Below are positions 1 through 7,578 of a DNA stretch of 25,721 nt, piece after piece (the stretch's first letter is position 1; each line of letters begins with the position of its first letter). The notes beneath the pieces are model-generated. The model saw only the letters and a list, made by a program, of their open reading frames with translations, ran no database searches and had not been told where the DNA came from. Position numbers and translations under genes: made by a program. The DNA comes from a virus, in the IMG/VR virus record IMGVR_UViG_3300031976_000209, positions 1 to 25,721 of that record; one strand, written 5' to 3'.

Positions 1-2
1 TA

Positions 3-41
3 TTAAGAAATTATAAAGCAGGTAAAAGGAGTCATAGATAA
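3..41 (+). CDS. 3' end of an upstream coding region (partial)
   Basis: Only the last twelve codons of an open frame entering from the left edge are visible. They encode a basic tail (LRNYKAGKRSHR) and end in a TAA that shares its last A with the ATG of the next gene. The same TAATG arrangement occurs at many junctions in this window, and the next gene's Shine-Dalgarno sequence (AAAGGAG, about 25-31) would lie inside this frame. The product cannot be identified. The frame could be spurious because it is so short; the junction geometry is the only support. Confidence 0.45.
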   Translation, partial: LRNYKAGKRSHR

Positions 42-394
42 TGGCACATTATGAAATGTATTTTTGTATACCTAGCAGTGCATTTAATAGTGCTGTTGGT
101 GACAAAATAAAAGGGTTATACCCTATAGTAGAATCAGTTGATGAAGAGACTGAAGAAGTAACTTACAAGTCAGCACCTACATGGACTGATATTATATTTA
201 GTGGTAAAGTAGGACCACCTAGATATTCACATGATAAGTCTTATGTTATTATTAAAGGTGAATGGTCTATGAAAGATGGTGTACTTACAGAGCTTATGGA
301 GCTGGGTTATGGATTAGATTATCCTAACTTTACAGTTTTAACTAAAACAGAAGCACAAGCATTAGTAGCAAGTAGTACATTTACAGGAGAGTAG
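41..394 (+). CDS. Hypothetical phage protein, 117 aa
   Basis: The protein is small, soluble and slightly acidic, with no signal peptide or membrane segment. It starts MAHYEMYFCIPSSAF and ends in a Thr/Ser-rich tail. The start is supported by AAAGGAG about ten bases upstream and by the TAATG overlap with the preceding frame. It is the first complete gene of the rightward virion block, just ahead of connector-like genes, so a virion or head-assembly role is possible by position only. I recognise no family, and no catalytic motif is visible. Confidence 0.72.
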   Translation: MAHYEMYFCIPSSAFNSAVGDKIKGLYPIVESVDEETEEVTYKSAPTWTDIIFSGKVGPPRYSHDKSYVIIKGEWSMKDGVLTELMELGYGLDYPNFTVLTKTEAQALVASSTFTGE

Positions 395-427
395 TATGTA
401 TAAAATAATTGGGAGAACTAAAATATA

Positions 428-625
428 ATGGCTATATTTATATACTGTGAAGACTGCGAAAAAACGGTAAAGCCAGGCAGTTGTAAGCATAAAAAAAATT
501 TTAAAACAAGCTCTGAAAAAATGAGTAACTATATAAATATGAGAAAAACTTGGAGTGGGCAAACTAAAGTAGAGTTTAGCACAACAACTATGGACCAAGA
601 TATAGCAGATAGGAATAGTAGATAG
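428..625 (+). CDS. Small Cys-containing hypothetical protein, 65 aa
   Basis: The short protein has an N-terminal C-x2-C (CEDC, residues 7-10) followed about nine residues later by C-K-H, which could ligate a metal such as zinc. The rest is polar and ends TTTMDQDIADRNSR. A GGGAG sits about 12 bases before the ATG. The TAG stop at 623-625 overlaps the GTG start of the following adaptor-like gene, which supports co-translation. An antisense frame also covers this interval, but the junctions fit the forward frame better. Function is unknown; zinc binding is inferred from cysteine spacing alone. Confidence 0.62.
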   Translation: MAIFIYCEDCEKTVKPGSCKHKKNFKTSSEKMSNYINMRKTWSGQTKVEFSTTTMDQDIADRNSR

Positions 626-1290
626 TGGCAACATTTAATGCACAATTACAAGACTTAGTAGGAGAAGCAATATCAACAGATACTGATGCTATGGACCAAT
701 TTTTAAGAGATGGTCTTAAGCAGCTATATAATGTTTTGCCTCCTGATAAGTTATTAGAGTGTGTTACGCATACAGAACTTAGTAATTCACCTTCTACACT
801 TGCATTAAATACAAACACTATTGGGCCTATAATGGCTGTAACAAGAAAAGATTCAAAAGGGTTTAATCAAATATGTAGACAAGTGTCTCCTATATTAGCA
901 TCTAGAGTTACAGATACTAATGATTTGATGCACGCAAAAGAAACAGACCCAGTATATTTTATTAAAAACTCTGTACTTAATGTGTTTCCAGACCCGACTG
1001 GTAGTCAAACTGCAGAAGTATTATACTTACCACTTACACAAATAGCAAATGGTGATAGTAATATAGCTAACTTATCTAATGATATGGAGTACATTGTGGT
1101 TTTATATGCTGCAATTAAAATGGCTGAATATTTACTTGCTTCAGAAGAAGATACAGAGCTTTATGTTCCTATGATTACAGCATTAAAACAAGATTATGTG
1201 CAGTCTTTGCAAATGATGGGTGTTGCAAGTGTGCAACCGCCTAGACAAATGGCTCCTGCTACTACTGGTGGAGGTAGAGATGACAGTTAA
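625..1290 (+). CDS. Putative head-tail adaptor-type virion protein, 221 aa
   Basis: The predicted start is GTG, overlapping the previous stop (TAGTG). An N-terminal helical stretch with LRDGLKQLYNVLPPDKL (about residues 27-43) is followed by a beta-rich middle containing DPVYFIKNSVLNVFPDP and a C-terminal helical part (EYIVVLYAAIKMAEYLL). This layout, an ends-of-lattice helix, a Y-x-x-x-N/G-x-x-x-x-x-P-x-P motif and a helical tail, is what I associate with gp11/adaptor-like connector proteins of marine podoviruses. The C terminus is a flexible Pro/Gly-rich tail. Position near the start of the tail genes agrees. The name is a family-level inference, not a proven match. Confidence 0.6.
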   Translation: MATFNAQLQDLVGEAISTDTDAMDQFLRDGLKQLYNVLPPDKLLECVTHTELSNSPSTLALNTNTIGPIMAVTRKDSKGFNQICRQVSPILASRVTDTNDLMHAKETDPVYFIKNSVLNVFPDPTGSQTAEVLYLPLTQIANGDSNIANLSNDMEYIVVLYAAIKMAEYLLASEEDTELYVPMITALKQDYVQSLQMMGVASVQPPRQMAPATTGGGRDDS

Positions 1291-1585
1291 AGAATTAATA
1301 CAACAAATAGAATATACAATGGGAAGGCAACCCGAACAGTATATGATTCAACTTATAAATGACGCATTAATGGATATGTCAGGCAAAGTACAACATTATA
1401 CTACAGAAAAAATACAAAATTTAAATTCAAAACAAAGATGGTATAAATTAGATGACTCTGTTATAGACATAACAAGAGTTGAAATTTTAGATAACAATGA
1501 TAGATATGTGAAGGTGCCTATGTTGGCAGACTCGCATAAATTATTAAAAGATGATACAGACGAAACGTCTGATTCATTAAAATAG
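1280..1585 (+). CDS. Small virion-associated hypothetical protein, 101 aa
   Basis: The open frame extends upstream to 1220, but the ATG at 1280 is chosen because GGAGG lies seven bases before it and it overlaps the adaptor-like gene by only 11 bases. The protein begins MTVKELIQQIEYTMG and carries QRWYKLDDSVIDITRVEI (about residues 51-68) followed by YVKVPML, a pattern of short strands after an N-terminal helix. It resembles small connector or head-completion proteins in general layout, but I cannot assign a family. Its location between the adaptor-like gene and the paired structural paralogues suggests a virion component. Confidence 0.7.
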   Translation: MTVKELIQQIEYTMGRQPEQYMIQLINDALMDMSGKVQHYTTEKIQNLNSKQRWYKLDDSVIDITRVEILDNNDRYVKVPMLADSHKLLKDDTDETSDSLK

Positions 1586-1594
1586 GAGTAATAA

Positions 1595-2050
1595 ATGGCA
1601 AGTACAGTAACAGCCGCAACAATGACAGTTTCTATATCAGAATCTATCAATTTAAATGGTAAGAATCAGGGTGCTACTAATACTTTATCTATAGGTTCTA
1701 TAAATGAAGTTACAAATCGAATTGTAACAATACCTACTTCGGAAGTAACTGTTTGCTCTTTTGGCGCTGCAGTTAGTAGTGGAACTTATGTTGCTGCAGG
1801 AATAAGATATATTAGGCTTACAAATAAAGATGATAGTAATTATGTCACATTAAATATAGAAGGTGCTAATAGTACAGATTTTAGTGTACGCTTAGACCCT
1901 GGAGCAAGTTATTTAATTGTAAGTAGCACTAGCACTGGAGTTGTAGATTATGGAGATATATCAGGTGCAACATTAGAAGATTTAACAGGAATAAAAGCAA
2001 CAGCAAATAGTGCTGCTGTAGATTTAGAAGCTTTTATAGCTTCAGCTTAG
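1595..2050 (+). CDS. Virion protein, first of two tandem paralogues, 151 aa
   Basis: A TAGGAG Shine-Dalgarno (its TAG is the preceding gene's stop) precedes the ATG. The protein is beta-rich and Ser/Thr/Val-rich without cysteine pairs. The N terminus (MASTVTAATMTVSISESINL, then NGKNQG) and the C terminus (VDLEAFIASA) closely match the next gene, so the two arose by tandem duplication. The middle has YIRLTNKDDSNYVTLNIEG and a loop LDPGASYLIVSS, typical of small jelly-roll-like surface proteins in phage virions. A capsid decoration or neck role is plausible but unproven. Confidence 0.78.
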   Translation: MASTVTAATMTVSISESINLNGKNQGATNTLSIGSINEVTNRIVTIPTSEVTVCSFGAAVSSGTYVAAGIRYIRLTNKDDSNYVTLNIEGANSTDFSVRLDPGASYLIVSSTSTGVVDYGDISGATLEDLTGIKATANSAAVDLEAFIASA

Positions 2051-2058
2051 GAGTAAAT

Positions 2059-2565
2059 ATGGCAAGTACATTAACAGCATCAACTTTAACTGTAACCATA
2101 AATGAGTCTATTAACTTAAATGGGAAAAACCAAGGTGGTACAACTACTACAACAGTTTCTTCTATAGGTGAAGTTTTTAAAAGAATATTAACTGTACCTG
2201 TAAGTGGAAGTGGTACAATAACATTATTAGAAACAACTGGAGATGATGGTACAGAAGTTGCAGCAGGAAAGTTTAAAGTTGATGAAATGAAATATTTAAG
2301 AATAACAAATTTAAATTCTGCAGCAGGCGAAGGTGTAAAACTTCAAATAGCAAGAGATAATGATTCTAATGGAACAGATGATGAATGTGCATGGTTTTTA
2401 TTAGAAGAAGGTAAATCTTTAATATTAAACACTTTTGATGCTGCATTTGATGCTGCAGCAGGTGATTTAGATAGCCCAACATTAGATGCTATTACAGATA
2501 TTAGAGCATTAAATGAAAGTAGCTCAGTAGCAGTAGATTTAGAAATATTTATTGCATCAGCATAG
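2059..2565 (+). CDS. Virion protein, second of two tandem paralogues, 168 aa
   Basis: This is the paralogue of the gene at 1595. Both begin MAST-T-A-T-TV-I-ESINLNGKNQG and end VDLE-FIASA, and share a central Y-x-RITN/RLTN strand. This copy is 17 residues longer, mainly through insertions around residues 45-70 and near CAWFLLEEGKS. The ATG follows TAGGAG, with the previous gene's TAG forming part of that site. Retention of two diverged copies suggests two non-identical positions in the particle, or a swap-in variant for surface exposure. That interpretation is inference; only the homology and order are seen. Confidence 0.78.
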   Translation: MASTLTASTLTVTINESINLNGKNQGGTTTTTVSSIGEVFKRILTVPVSGSGTITLLETTGDDGTEVAAGKFKVDEMKYLRITNLNSAAGEGVKLQIARDNDSNGTDDECAWFLLEEGKSLILNTFDAAFDAAAGDLDSPTLDAITDIRALNESSSVAVDLEIFIASA

Positions 2566-2573
2566 GAGATTAA

Positions 2574-2981
2574 ATGGCTACAGATAAAAGAAGTTATCCA
2601 AATAGTTATTTTGCATGGTATAATGACGATGAAAGATTAGCTTTAGTATGTAAAGTTATATCTAATGATGTTAGCGACACAACTGAAACTACAATAGATA
2701 AGTATGATACATATTCTGGTAGTAGTGTTACAGGTGGTCTACGTATACATACTCATTCTAAGTATGGTAAGGTAGAAGAAGTAACAGATGATTTAAAAGC
2801 TAACTCTGGATTAGATACTTCATTACATTCTTCAATAATAGATTATGTAAAGTCTAGACTATTAGAAGATATGGGCGACCTACAAAGAGCTGGATATTAT
2901 AGAAACAAATATGAGAGAACTATCAAAAGGTACCCTCATAGAAAAAGTGGAGTAAGAGCTTTATCAGTTCCTAGAATGTAA
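2574..2981 (+). CDS. Hypothetical structural protein, 135 aa
   Basis: The start follows TAGGAG with a seven-base spacing, repeating the stop-in-Shine-Dalgarno arrangement of its two neighbours. The N terminus has YPNSYFAWYNDDERLALV. The C-terminal half is helical and basic (DYVKSRLLEDMGDLQRAGYY, then KYERTIKRYPHRKSGVRAL). No membrane segment or enzyme motif is visible. The Arg/Lys/His-rich end could contact DNA or packaged virion components. I do not recognise the family; a connector or tail-completion role is suggested by position between the paralogue pair and the holin-like gene. Confidence 0.75.
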   Translation: MATDKRSYPNSYFAWYNDDERLALVCKVISNDVSDTTETTIDKYDTYSGSSVTGGLRIHTHSKYGKVEEVTDDLKANSGLDTSLHSSIIDYVKSRLLEDMGDLQRAGYYRNKYERTIKRYPHRKSGVRALSVPRM

Positions 2982-2982
2982 A

Positions 2983-3276
2983 ATGGATATACTAAATGTT
3001 ATAGAACAGTTTGGAGTGCCAGTTGCAATGACAATGGCATTTGGTTTTTTTATATGGAAACAAAATAATTGGATTCAAGACGATTTAAAAAAAGATTTAG
3101 ACGAAGCTAATGATAGGTTTGAAGGTATTGTTATAAAGCTTATAGATTCGCAAAAACAGATGCAATTAGAGCAAAAAGATATTAAGGCAAGCTATAGAGC
3201 AATTGTAGAAATACTTGCTGCATTAAGCGGTAATGGGCTTAAAGAAAAATTTTTAAGAAATAGAAATTACGAATAA
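2983..3276 (+). CDS. Holin-like single-pass membrane protein, 97 aa
   Basis: One hydrophobic segment near the N terminus (VPVAMTMAFGFFIWK, residues 12-26) is followed by a long charged helix rich in Glu, Lys and Gln (about residues 30-80), ending in a basic tail. Single N-terminal membrane span plus amphipathic coil is the layout of the BhlA/UviB-type holin-like peptides, which permeabilise the inner membrane during lysis. The ATG comes one base after the previous stop, with no strong Shine-Dalgarno, so translational coupling is likely. No endolysin gene is present nearby, so the lytic role is unsupported by neighbours; a virion-anchoring membrane protein is the alternative. Confidence 0.6.
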   Translation: MDILNVIEQFGVPVAMTMAFGFFIWKQNNWIQDDLKKDLDEANDRFEGIVIKLIDSQKQMQLEQKDIKASYRAIVEILAALSGNGLKEKFLRNRNYE

Positions 3277-3290
3277 CACTAGGAGGTATT

Positions 3291-3416
3291 ATGCCAGGAG
3301 TAGGTAAAAAGAAATTTCCTTATACAGCTAAAGGTAAAATGGCTGCAAAATCTTATGCTAAGAAAAAAGGATTAAAAGTAAATGACGCATCTAAACGTAT
3401 GAAAAGGAGTTATTAA
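3291..3416 (+). CDS. Very basic micro-protein, 41 aa
   Basis: Read directly from the sequence: the ATG is preceded by a perfect AGGAGG with a four-base spacing, and the frame runs to a TAA that overlaps the next ATG (TAATG). The product begins MPGVGKKKFPYTAKGKMAAK and ends SKRMKRSY, with about one third Lys/Arg. I recall similar 'MP-VGKKKFPYT' micro-proteins from other phage genomes, usually of unknown role. The charge suggests nucleic-acid or membrane-phosphate contact, which is inference. Strong translation signals make this one of the better-supported short genes. Confidence 0.8.
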   Translation: MPGVGKKKFPYTAKGKMAAKSYAKKKGLKVNDASKRMKRSY

Positions 3417-3625
3417 TGAGTTTTATTAAAGATATGGTAAGTAAATATAAAGATGAAATTGTAGAACAAATATTTACTGATGAGCTTCAAAAAAAATTAG
3501 TTGATAAATTAAATGAAAATATAAACATTCCATTTATTAATGAAAAAACAGAAGAAAAACATTTGAATACTATATATGATGTAATGGAAGACATAGTAAA
3601 GACTGCAATTCAAGAAAAACTTTAA
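3416..3625 (+). CDS. Small helical hypothetical protein, 69 aa
   Basis: The ATG overlaps the stop of the 41-aa gene, and AAAAGGAG lies within that gene's last codons. The protein is almost entirely predicted helix, with alternating charge: FTDELQKKLVDKLNENINI, then a PFINEKTEEKHL turn and a second helix ending QEKL. There is no membrane span. It sits with the holin-like gene and the basic micro-protein in a compact cassette. A small accessory of lysis or tail assembly is conceivable, but function is unknown. Confidence 0.75.
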   Translation: MSFIKDMVSKYKDEIVEQIFTDELQKKLVDKLNENINIPFINEKTEEKHLNTIYDVMEDIVKTAIQEKL

Positions 3626-6625
3626 ATGCCTAAACAAGTATACCATATAAAAGCTTTTGAAGGTGGTATCAACAAAAAGGCTGACCCAAGAGACATAGAA
3701 GATAATCAATTAGTAGAAGCTACTAATGTAGATGTTTCTAATGTAGGTAGAGTAACAATGCCAGGTAATGGTAAATCTTCGTTTGTTACAGTAAACACAG
3801 AAAATGTTCCTGTAAGCCCTACAGATAGTGAAGGTCAAGATAGGTTTGATAACGAAACGCCCATATCGTCAGGTCATGGGCTATTTTCATTTACACACGA
3901 TTATGATTTTAATAATACAAGTGTTTCTGATAATACTGGCCCTAATGAAGTTAATACAGAATTTATATGTGTTAATGATGGGGCAGATATAGATATATGG
4001 ACAGATAATTTTGAAGGAACAGATTATGGGCCTTGGAAAGATTCTCTTATATCTATGGGGACTGTACATAATACAGGTACTGATGGTAATAGTGAAAATT
4101 TATTAGATGTAAAAGGTGTAAAGCCTGTTTACTATAAAGCAGATAATGGTTTAAGAGTTTGTGATGCTAACTTTAGCGAAGAAGAGTTAACAGCTGAAAC
4201 TGCAATTTCTGTTTCAGCAGACTCTACTACATCATTTAATGTAGACGCTGGACATGGGCTATCTGTAGGAGAATATATAAAAATAGACTCTGAGGTTATG
4301 AAAGTAACAGTTTCAGCTACTAGTTCTATAACTGTAGAAAGAGGACGTTTTGGAACTAAAATAGAAGACCATGACAATAATTCTAAAATATTTAAAATTA
4401 ATGTACCTAAAGTATTTACTCATATTAAACGTCCTATGCTTAAAAAAGCAGGAGCTAATACAGATATAAACAGATGGGTACAAGATATACAGGTTCCAGA
4501 AGCGCCTAAGTATGGAGCTTTAAATGTATATAACCAAAACATTATATCTTCAAATGACTCTACATTACTTGAAAGTAATTTATACCCAGATGAGCCAGAA
4601 AAAGTTAGCTTAGGTATTGATATTAATGACATATCTGAAGATACTAAATTTACATTAGTAGATGGAACTACAGTAAGCTCAGTTACTACATCTACAGAAA
4701 CTCATTTAATATTAACGATTGCAGATTCATTAGATGATACTGTTGCTATAGATGTTACATTACCAAAATATGGCTTTGCAATTGGTAAATTTTTATCAAT
4801 ATCAAATGCTGGTATTGAAGATACTTCAGGAGCATCTTTAAATGGTGTTTTTGAAATAATAGGATTTGGAAGTTCAGATGGTCAAGTTAAAATAATAGGA
4901 GATTCAGACGCTATTAGTTACCCAGGCGAAGGAACTGAAGAAATTATATTGGAAGATGAGGTTATGGATGATAATCTTAAAAATAAATATATACTTGGCA
5001 TGTCTTATTTATATGACGGTGGTGGTAGTGAAATGCAAGAATCAGACATTACTAACGCCTTAATGACTACACAAGCTGATGAGGTGTTAATAAATAAAGG
5101 GTTTACTAGCACAACGGGATGGATAACCGCAAATTCTAGTTTTGGTTCAGAAGCCGCTTTATCTACTTCTAATCCTAACAATTACGACCATGTATCTAAT
5201 TTTTGTGAATCTGTAGCTAATCAAGAACATTTGTTTTACGAAGACTCTAACATTACTGTTTCTACACAAACATCTTATGATATATCTGCTAGCATTAGGT
5301 TTGAATCTTGCTCAGGAGTTTCTGTAAAATTATATGTTGGGGTAGGTCCTGACCAATCAAATAAAACTGGAGTAGAATCTTTAACTGTCCCACAACCTAG
5401 TGGTGGCACTGGTTTGGTTAATTTTACTGGAACTATAACTACACACACTAGTGTTGATACAGATGTACCTTTAGCTATACAAGTAATTGGTGCTAATGGT
5501 GGAGCTCCAGAAAAAGTAAAATTAATTTTATTTTCAGTAACAAAATCAGCTAAACAATTAATGACACATACTAATGCTTTTGATTTAAGATTAATTCAAG
5601 GCGTTGCAAAATCTTCTATAGCTTTTTTATGTAATAATTCTAGAACAGGAATTTTTAATTCTACAACACAAAATAATAGTTGGAATGAACGTATTGAAGG
5701 TTTTAGAATTTATATGAAACAAGTAGATATAGTTGGAGGTGGCTTAGCAGAAGAGTGGATTATGTTATATGATGTAGACTTAAAAGAAGGTACATATGTA
5801 ATGCATGCTAAAGATAGTGATGTAGAAAATTTAAGGTTAGGTGATATAGATGGAGACCAATGGGGGTCAACCGAAACGACTGATTTAAGAGCTATTGTGA
5901 CTGGAAACTTGTCTGGAGATACTATTAAAAATTTACCACTTATTACGTATGAGGCAAATAATGGTTATGAAGCAGGTACAAGTTTAGCTGCCAGATATAA
6001 AGCAACAGCAACTGTAGATAGAAAAGTCTATATAGGTAATTTAAAAATTGGTGACAAAACATTTCCAGATAGAATGTTACGCTCAGATACAGACAAATTT
6101 GACACATTTCCAGATGATGGCACACACTTTATTGATGTAGCTACTTCTGATGGTGAAAGTATTATAGCATTAGAATCTGTAGGAGATAAACTAATACAGT
6201 ATAAAGAAAAAACTGCATATGTTATTAAAGTAACATCCGAAGGTGAAGAACTCGTGTCTACATTTTCTGGTGCAGGCGTAAAAAATCCATGTCAAATAGC
6301 TAAATCTAGCGATGGTATATTTTGGGTTAATTCAAACGGTATATATTATTATGATGGTGAAAAATTAAGTAATGTAAGTGCAGACAAATTTAGAATAGAC
6401 AATTGGTTAACTAATGAAGATTTTAAAAGGCCTGTAATAGTAGGTTATGATAAATACTCTAACAAGTTAATTATATTAACAACAAATATTTCAGGAGCTT
6501 CAAGCAGTGGATATATATATGATATAACTAACAGCTCTATAACTCAACATGATAATTTATTTAATTGGTATCAATTATCTAATCCATCTGATGTAATAAT
6601 TGGCAATACAGAAAGCGAACTATAA
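3626..6625 (+). CDS. Large tail/nozzle-type structural protein, 999 aa
   Basis: The N terminus has FEGGINKKADPRDIEDNQ then EATNVDVSNVGRV (residues 10-45), a signature I associate with phage tail-nozzle or stabilisation proteins. Residues about 190-255 form a module with LSVGEYIKIDSEVMKV and an RGRFGT turn, common in phage structural proteins. The C-terminal quarter has beta-propeller-like strands: DKLIQYKEKTAYVIKV, GVKNPCQIAKSSDGIFWVN, NGIYYYDGEKLSNVS. This fits a tail tube/nozzle component comparable in position to T7 gp12 or P22 gp10, but larger. The ATG directly follows the previous stop, with no clear Shine-Dalgarno, implying coupling. The structural class is fairly secure; the exact role is inferred. 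Confidence 0.72.
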   Translation: MPKQVYHIKAFEGGINKKADPRDIEDNQLVEATNVDVSNVGRVTMPGNGKSSFVTVNTENVPVSPTDSEGQDRFDNETPISSGHGLFSFTHDYDFNNTSVSDNTGPNEVNTEFICVNDGADIDIWTDNFEGTDYGPWKDSLISMGTVHNTGTDGNSENLLDVKGVKPVYYKADNGLRVCDANFSEEELTAETAISVSADSTTSFNVDAGHGLSVGEYIKIDSEVMKVTVSATSSITVERGRFGTKIEDHDNNSKIFKINVPKVFTHIKRPMLKKAGANTDINRWVQDIQVPEAPKYGALNVYNQNIISSNDSTLLESNLYPDEPEKVSLGIDINDISEDTKFTLVDGTTVSSVTTSTETHLILTIADSLDDTVAIDVTLPKYGFAIGKFLSISNAGIEDTSGASLNGVFEIIGFGSSDGQVKIIGDSDAISYPGEGTEEIILEDEVMDDNLKNKYILGMSYLYDGGGSEMQESDITNALMTTQADEVLINKGFTSTTGWITANSSFGSEAALSTSNPNNYDHVSNFCESVANQEHLFYEDSNITVSTQTSYDISASIRFESCSGVSVKLYVGVGPDQSNKTGVESLTVPQPSGGTGLVNFTGTITTHTSVDTDVPLAIQVIGANGGAPEKVKLILFSVTKSAKQLMTHTNAFDLRLIQGVAKSSIAFLCNNSRTGIFNSTTQNNSWNERIEGFRIYMKQVDIVGGGLAEEWIMLYDVDLKEGTYVMHAKDSDVENLRLGDIDGDQWGSTETTDLRAIVTGNLSGDTIKNLPLITYEANNGYEAGTSLAARYKATATVDRKVYIGNLKIGDKTFPDRMLRSDTDKFDTFPDDGTHFIDVATSDGESIIALESVGDKLIQYKEKTAYVIKVTSEGEELVSTFSGAGVKNPCQIAKSSDGIFWVNSNGIYYYDGEKLSNVSADKFRIDNWLTNEDFKRPVIVGYDKYSNKLIILTTNISGASSSGYIYDITNSSITQHDNLFNWYQLSNPSDVIIGNTESEL

Positions 6626-7578
6626 TGGCAAGCAATGAAGAATCAAATAAACCATTTAATTTAATAAGATTAAATGTTCCTATAACAGACGCATTTACAA
6701 TTCCTCATACAGGTTCTAATGCTGCCTCTACTATTCCTGGACAACCTCTTGTGTTACAAAGCACTGGAGATAATGCTAATGTACCTGTAGAACCTGCTAA
6801 TATATTTAGAAGTAATATGATTGTATCTAAAAATGGCGGTCTTATAATGTTATCTCAAACAGACCAAGCATTAAATTTAGGGAATATATCTGTATGGGAC
6901 GATTCTGCTAGAGATGTATGGAATCATACAAAGGCTGCAGAAAAATTTAAACTAAGAACAAAAGATTTTGATTTAACAAGAACATCTACTACAACAAGCA
7001 CTTATTCTGGTCCTAGTAGAAGAAAAAAGATTTATAAAATATATGTAACATTTAAGTGTCAAAGTTATGTGTCAGGAATTAAAGTAAACTACGCAACTAA
7101 TGGTTCTAATAGTTTTACAGGAGAATTTCAAGATACTACATATTACAGTAATGCTAAAGGTTTTGATGCTTATAACGCTGGAACAAGTAGCAGTCAGTGG
7201 ATAACAGTAGGACTAAAGCCAACAGCTAGCATTAATAATGTGTACTCAATAGCATTACAGTTTAGTTATGCTAATGCAGGTCAAGTTTCAAAATTAACTG
7301 CAGGCAGCGCATCTGGAAGTTCTACAATCACTTTAGCATCGGATGCTTCTGACACTGTCAATTATTATAATGGTATGCCTATATTTTTTTACAGTGGTAA
7401 TGGTCAAGGTCAAATAAGAAAAATTACTGCTTATGATAAAGATAGTAAAGTTGCTACTCTATCTTCAGCATTAACTTATGGTGTGGGATTGTCAACCGCA
7501 TACGATTTAGGCTACATACATTCATCATTTCAAATAAACGATATAAGTATAGTATATAGAGAAAAAAGTATTAAATAA
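6625..7578 (+). CDS. Tail-associated structural protein, 317 aa
   Basis: It overlaps the previous stop (TAATG) and is itself overlapped the same way by the fibre gene. The N-terminal third has a conserved-looking stretch (IRLNVPITDAFTIPHTGSNA) with Pro/Gly turns. A middle beta-rich part follows a basic RRKKIYKIYVTF strand. Near residues 224-300 a module reads SGSSTITLASDAS, YYNGMPIFFYSGNGQGQIRK and SKVATLSSAL, a fold-type seen in phage tail and baseplate adhesin-associated proteins. It has no membrane or enzyme motif. Its place between the nozzle-type and fibre-like genes suggests it helps attach fibres. The function is inferred from context. Confidence 0.72.
   Translation: MASNEESNKPFNLIRLNVPITDAFTIPHTGSNAASTIPGQPLVLQSTGDNANVPVEPANIFRSNMIVSKNGGLIMLSQTDQALNLGNISVWDDSARDVWNHTKAAEKFKLRTKDFDLTRTSTTTSTYSGPSRRKKIYKIYVTFKCQSYVSGIKVNYATNGSNSFTGEFQDTTYYSNAKGFDAYNAGTSSSQWITVGLKPTASINNVYSIALQFSYANAGQVSKLTAGSASGSSTITLASDASDTVNYYNGMPIFFYSGNGQGQIRKITAYDKDSKVATLSSALTYGVGLSTAYDLGYIHSSFQINDISIVYREKSIK

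Noticed and set aside
1220-1279. Upstream in-frame start at 1220 for the 101-aa gene
   Set aside because: It would extend far into the adaptor-like gene with no ribosome site, whereas GGAGG supports 1280.
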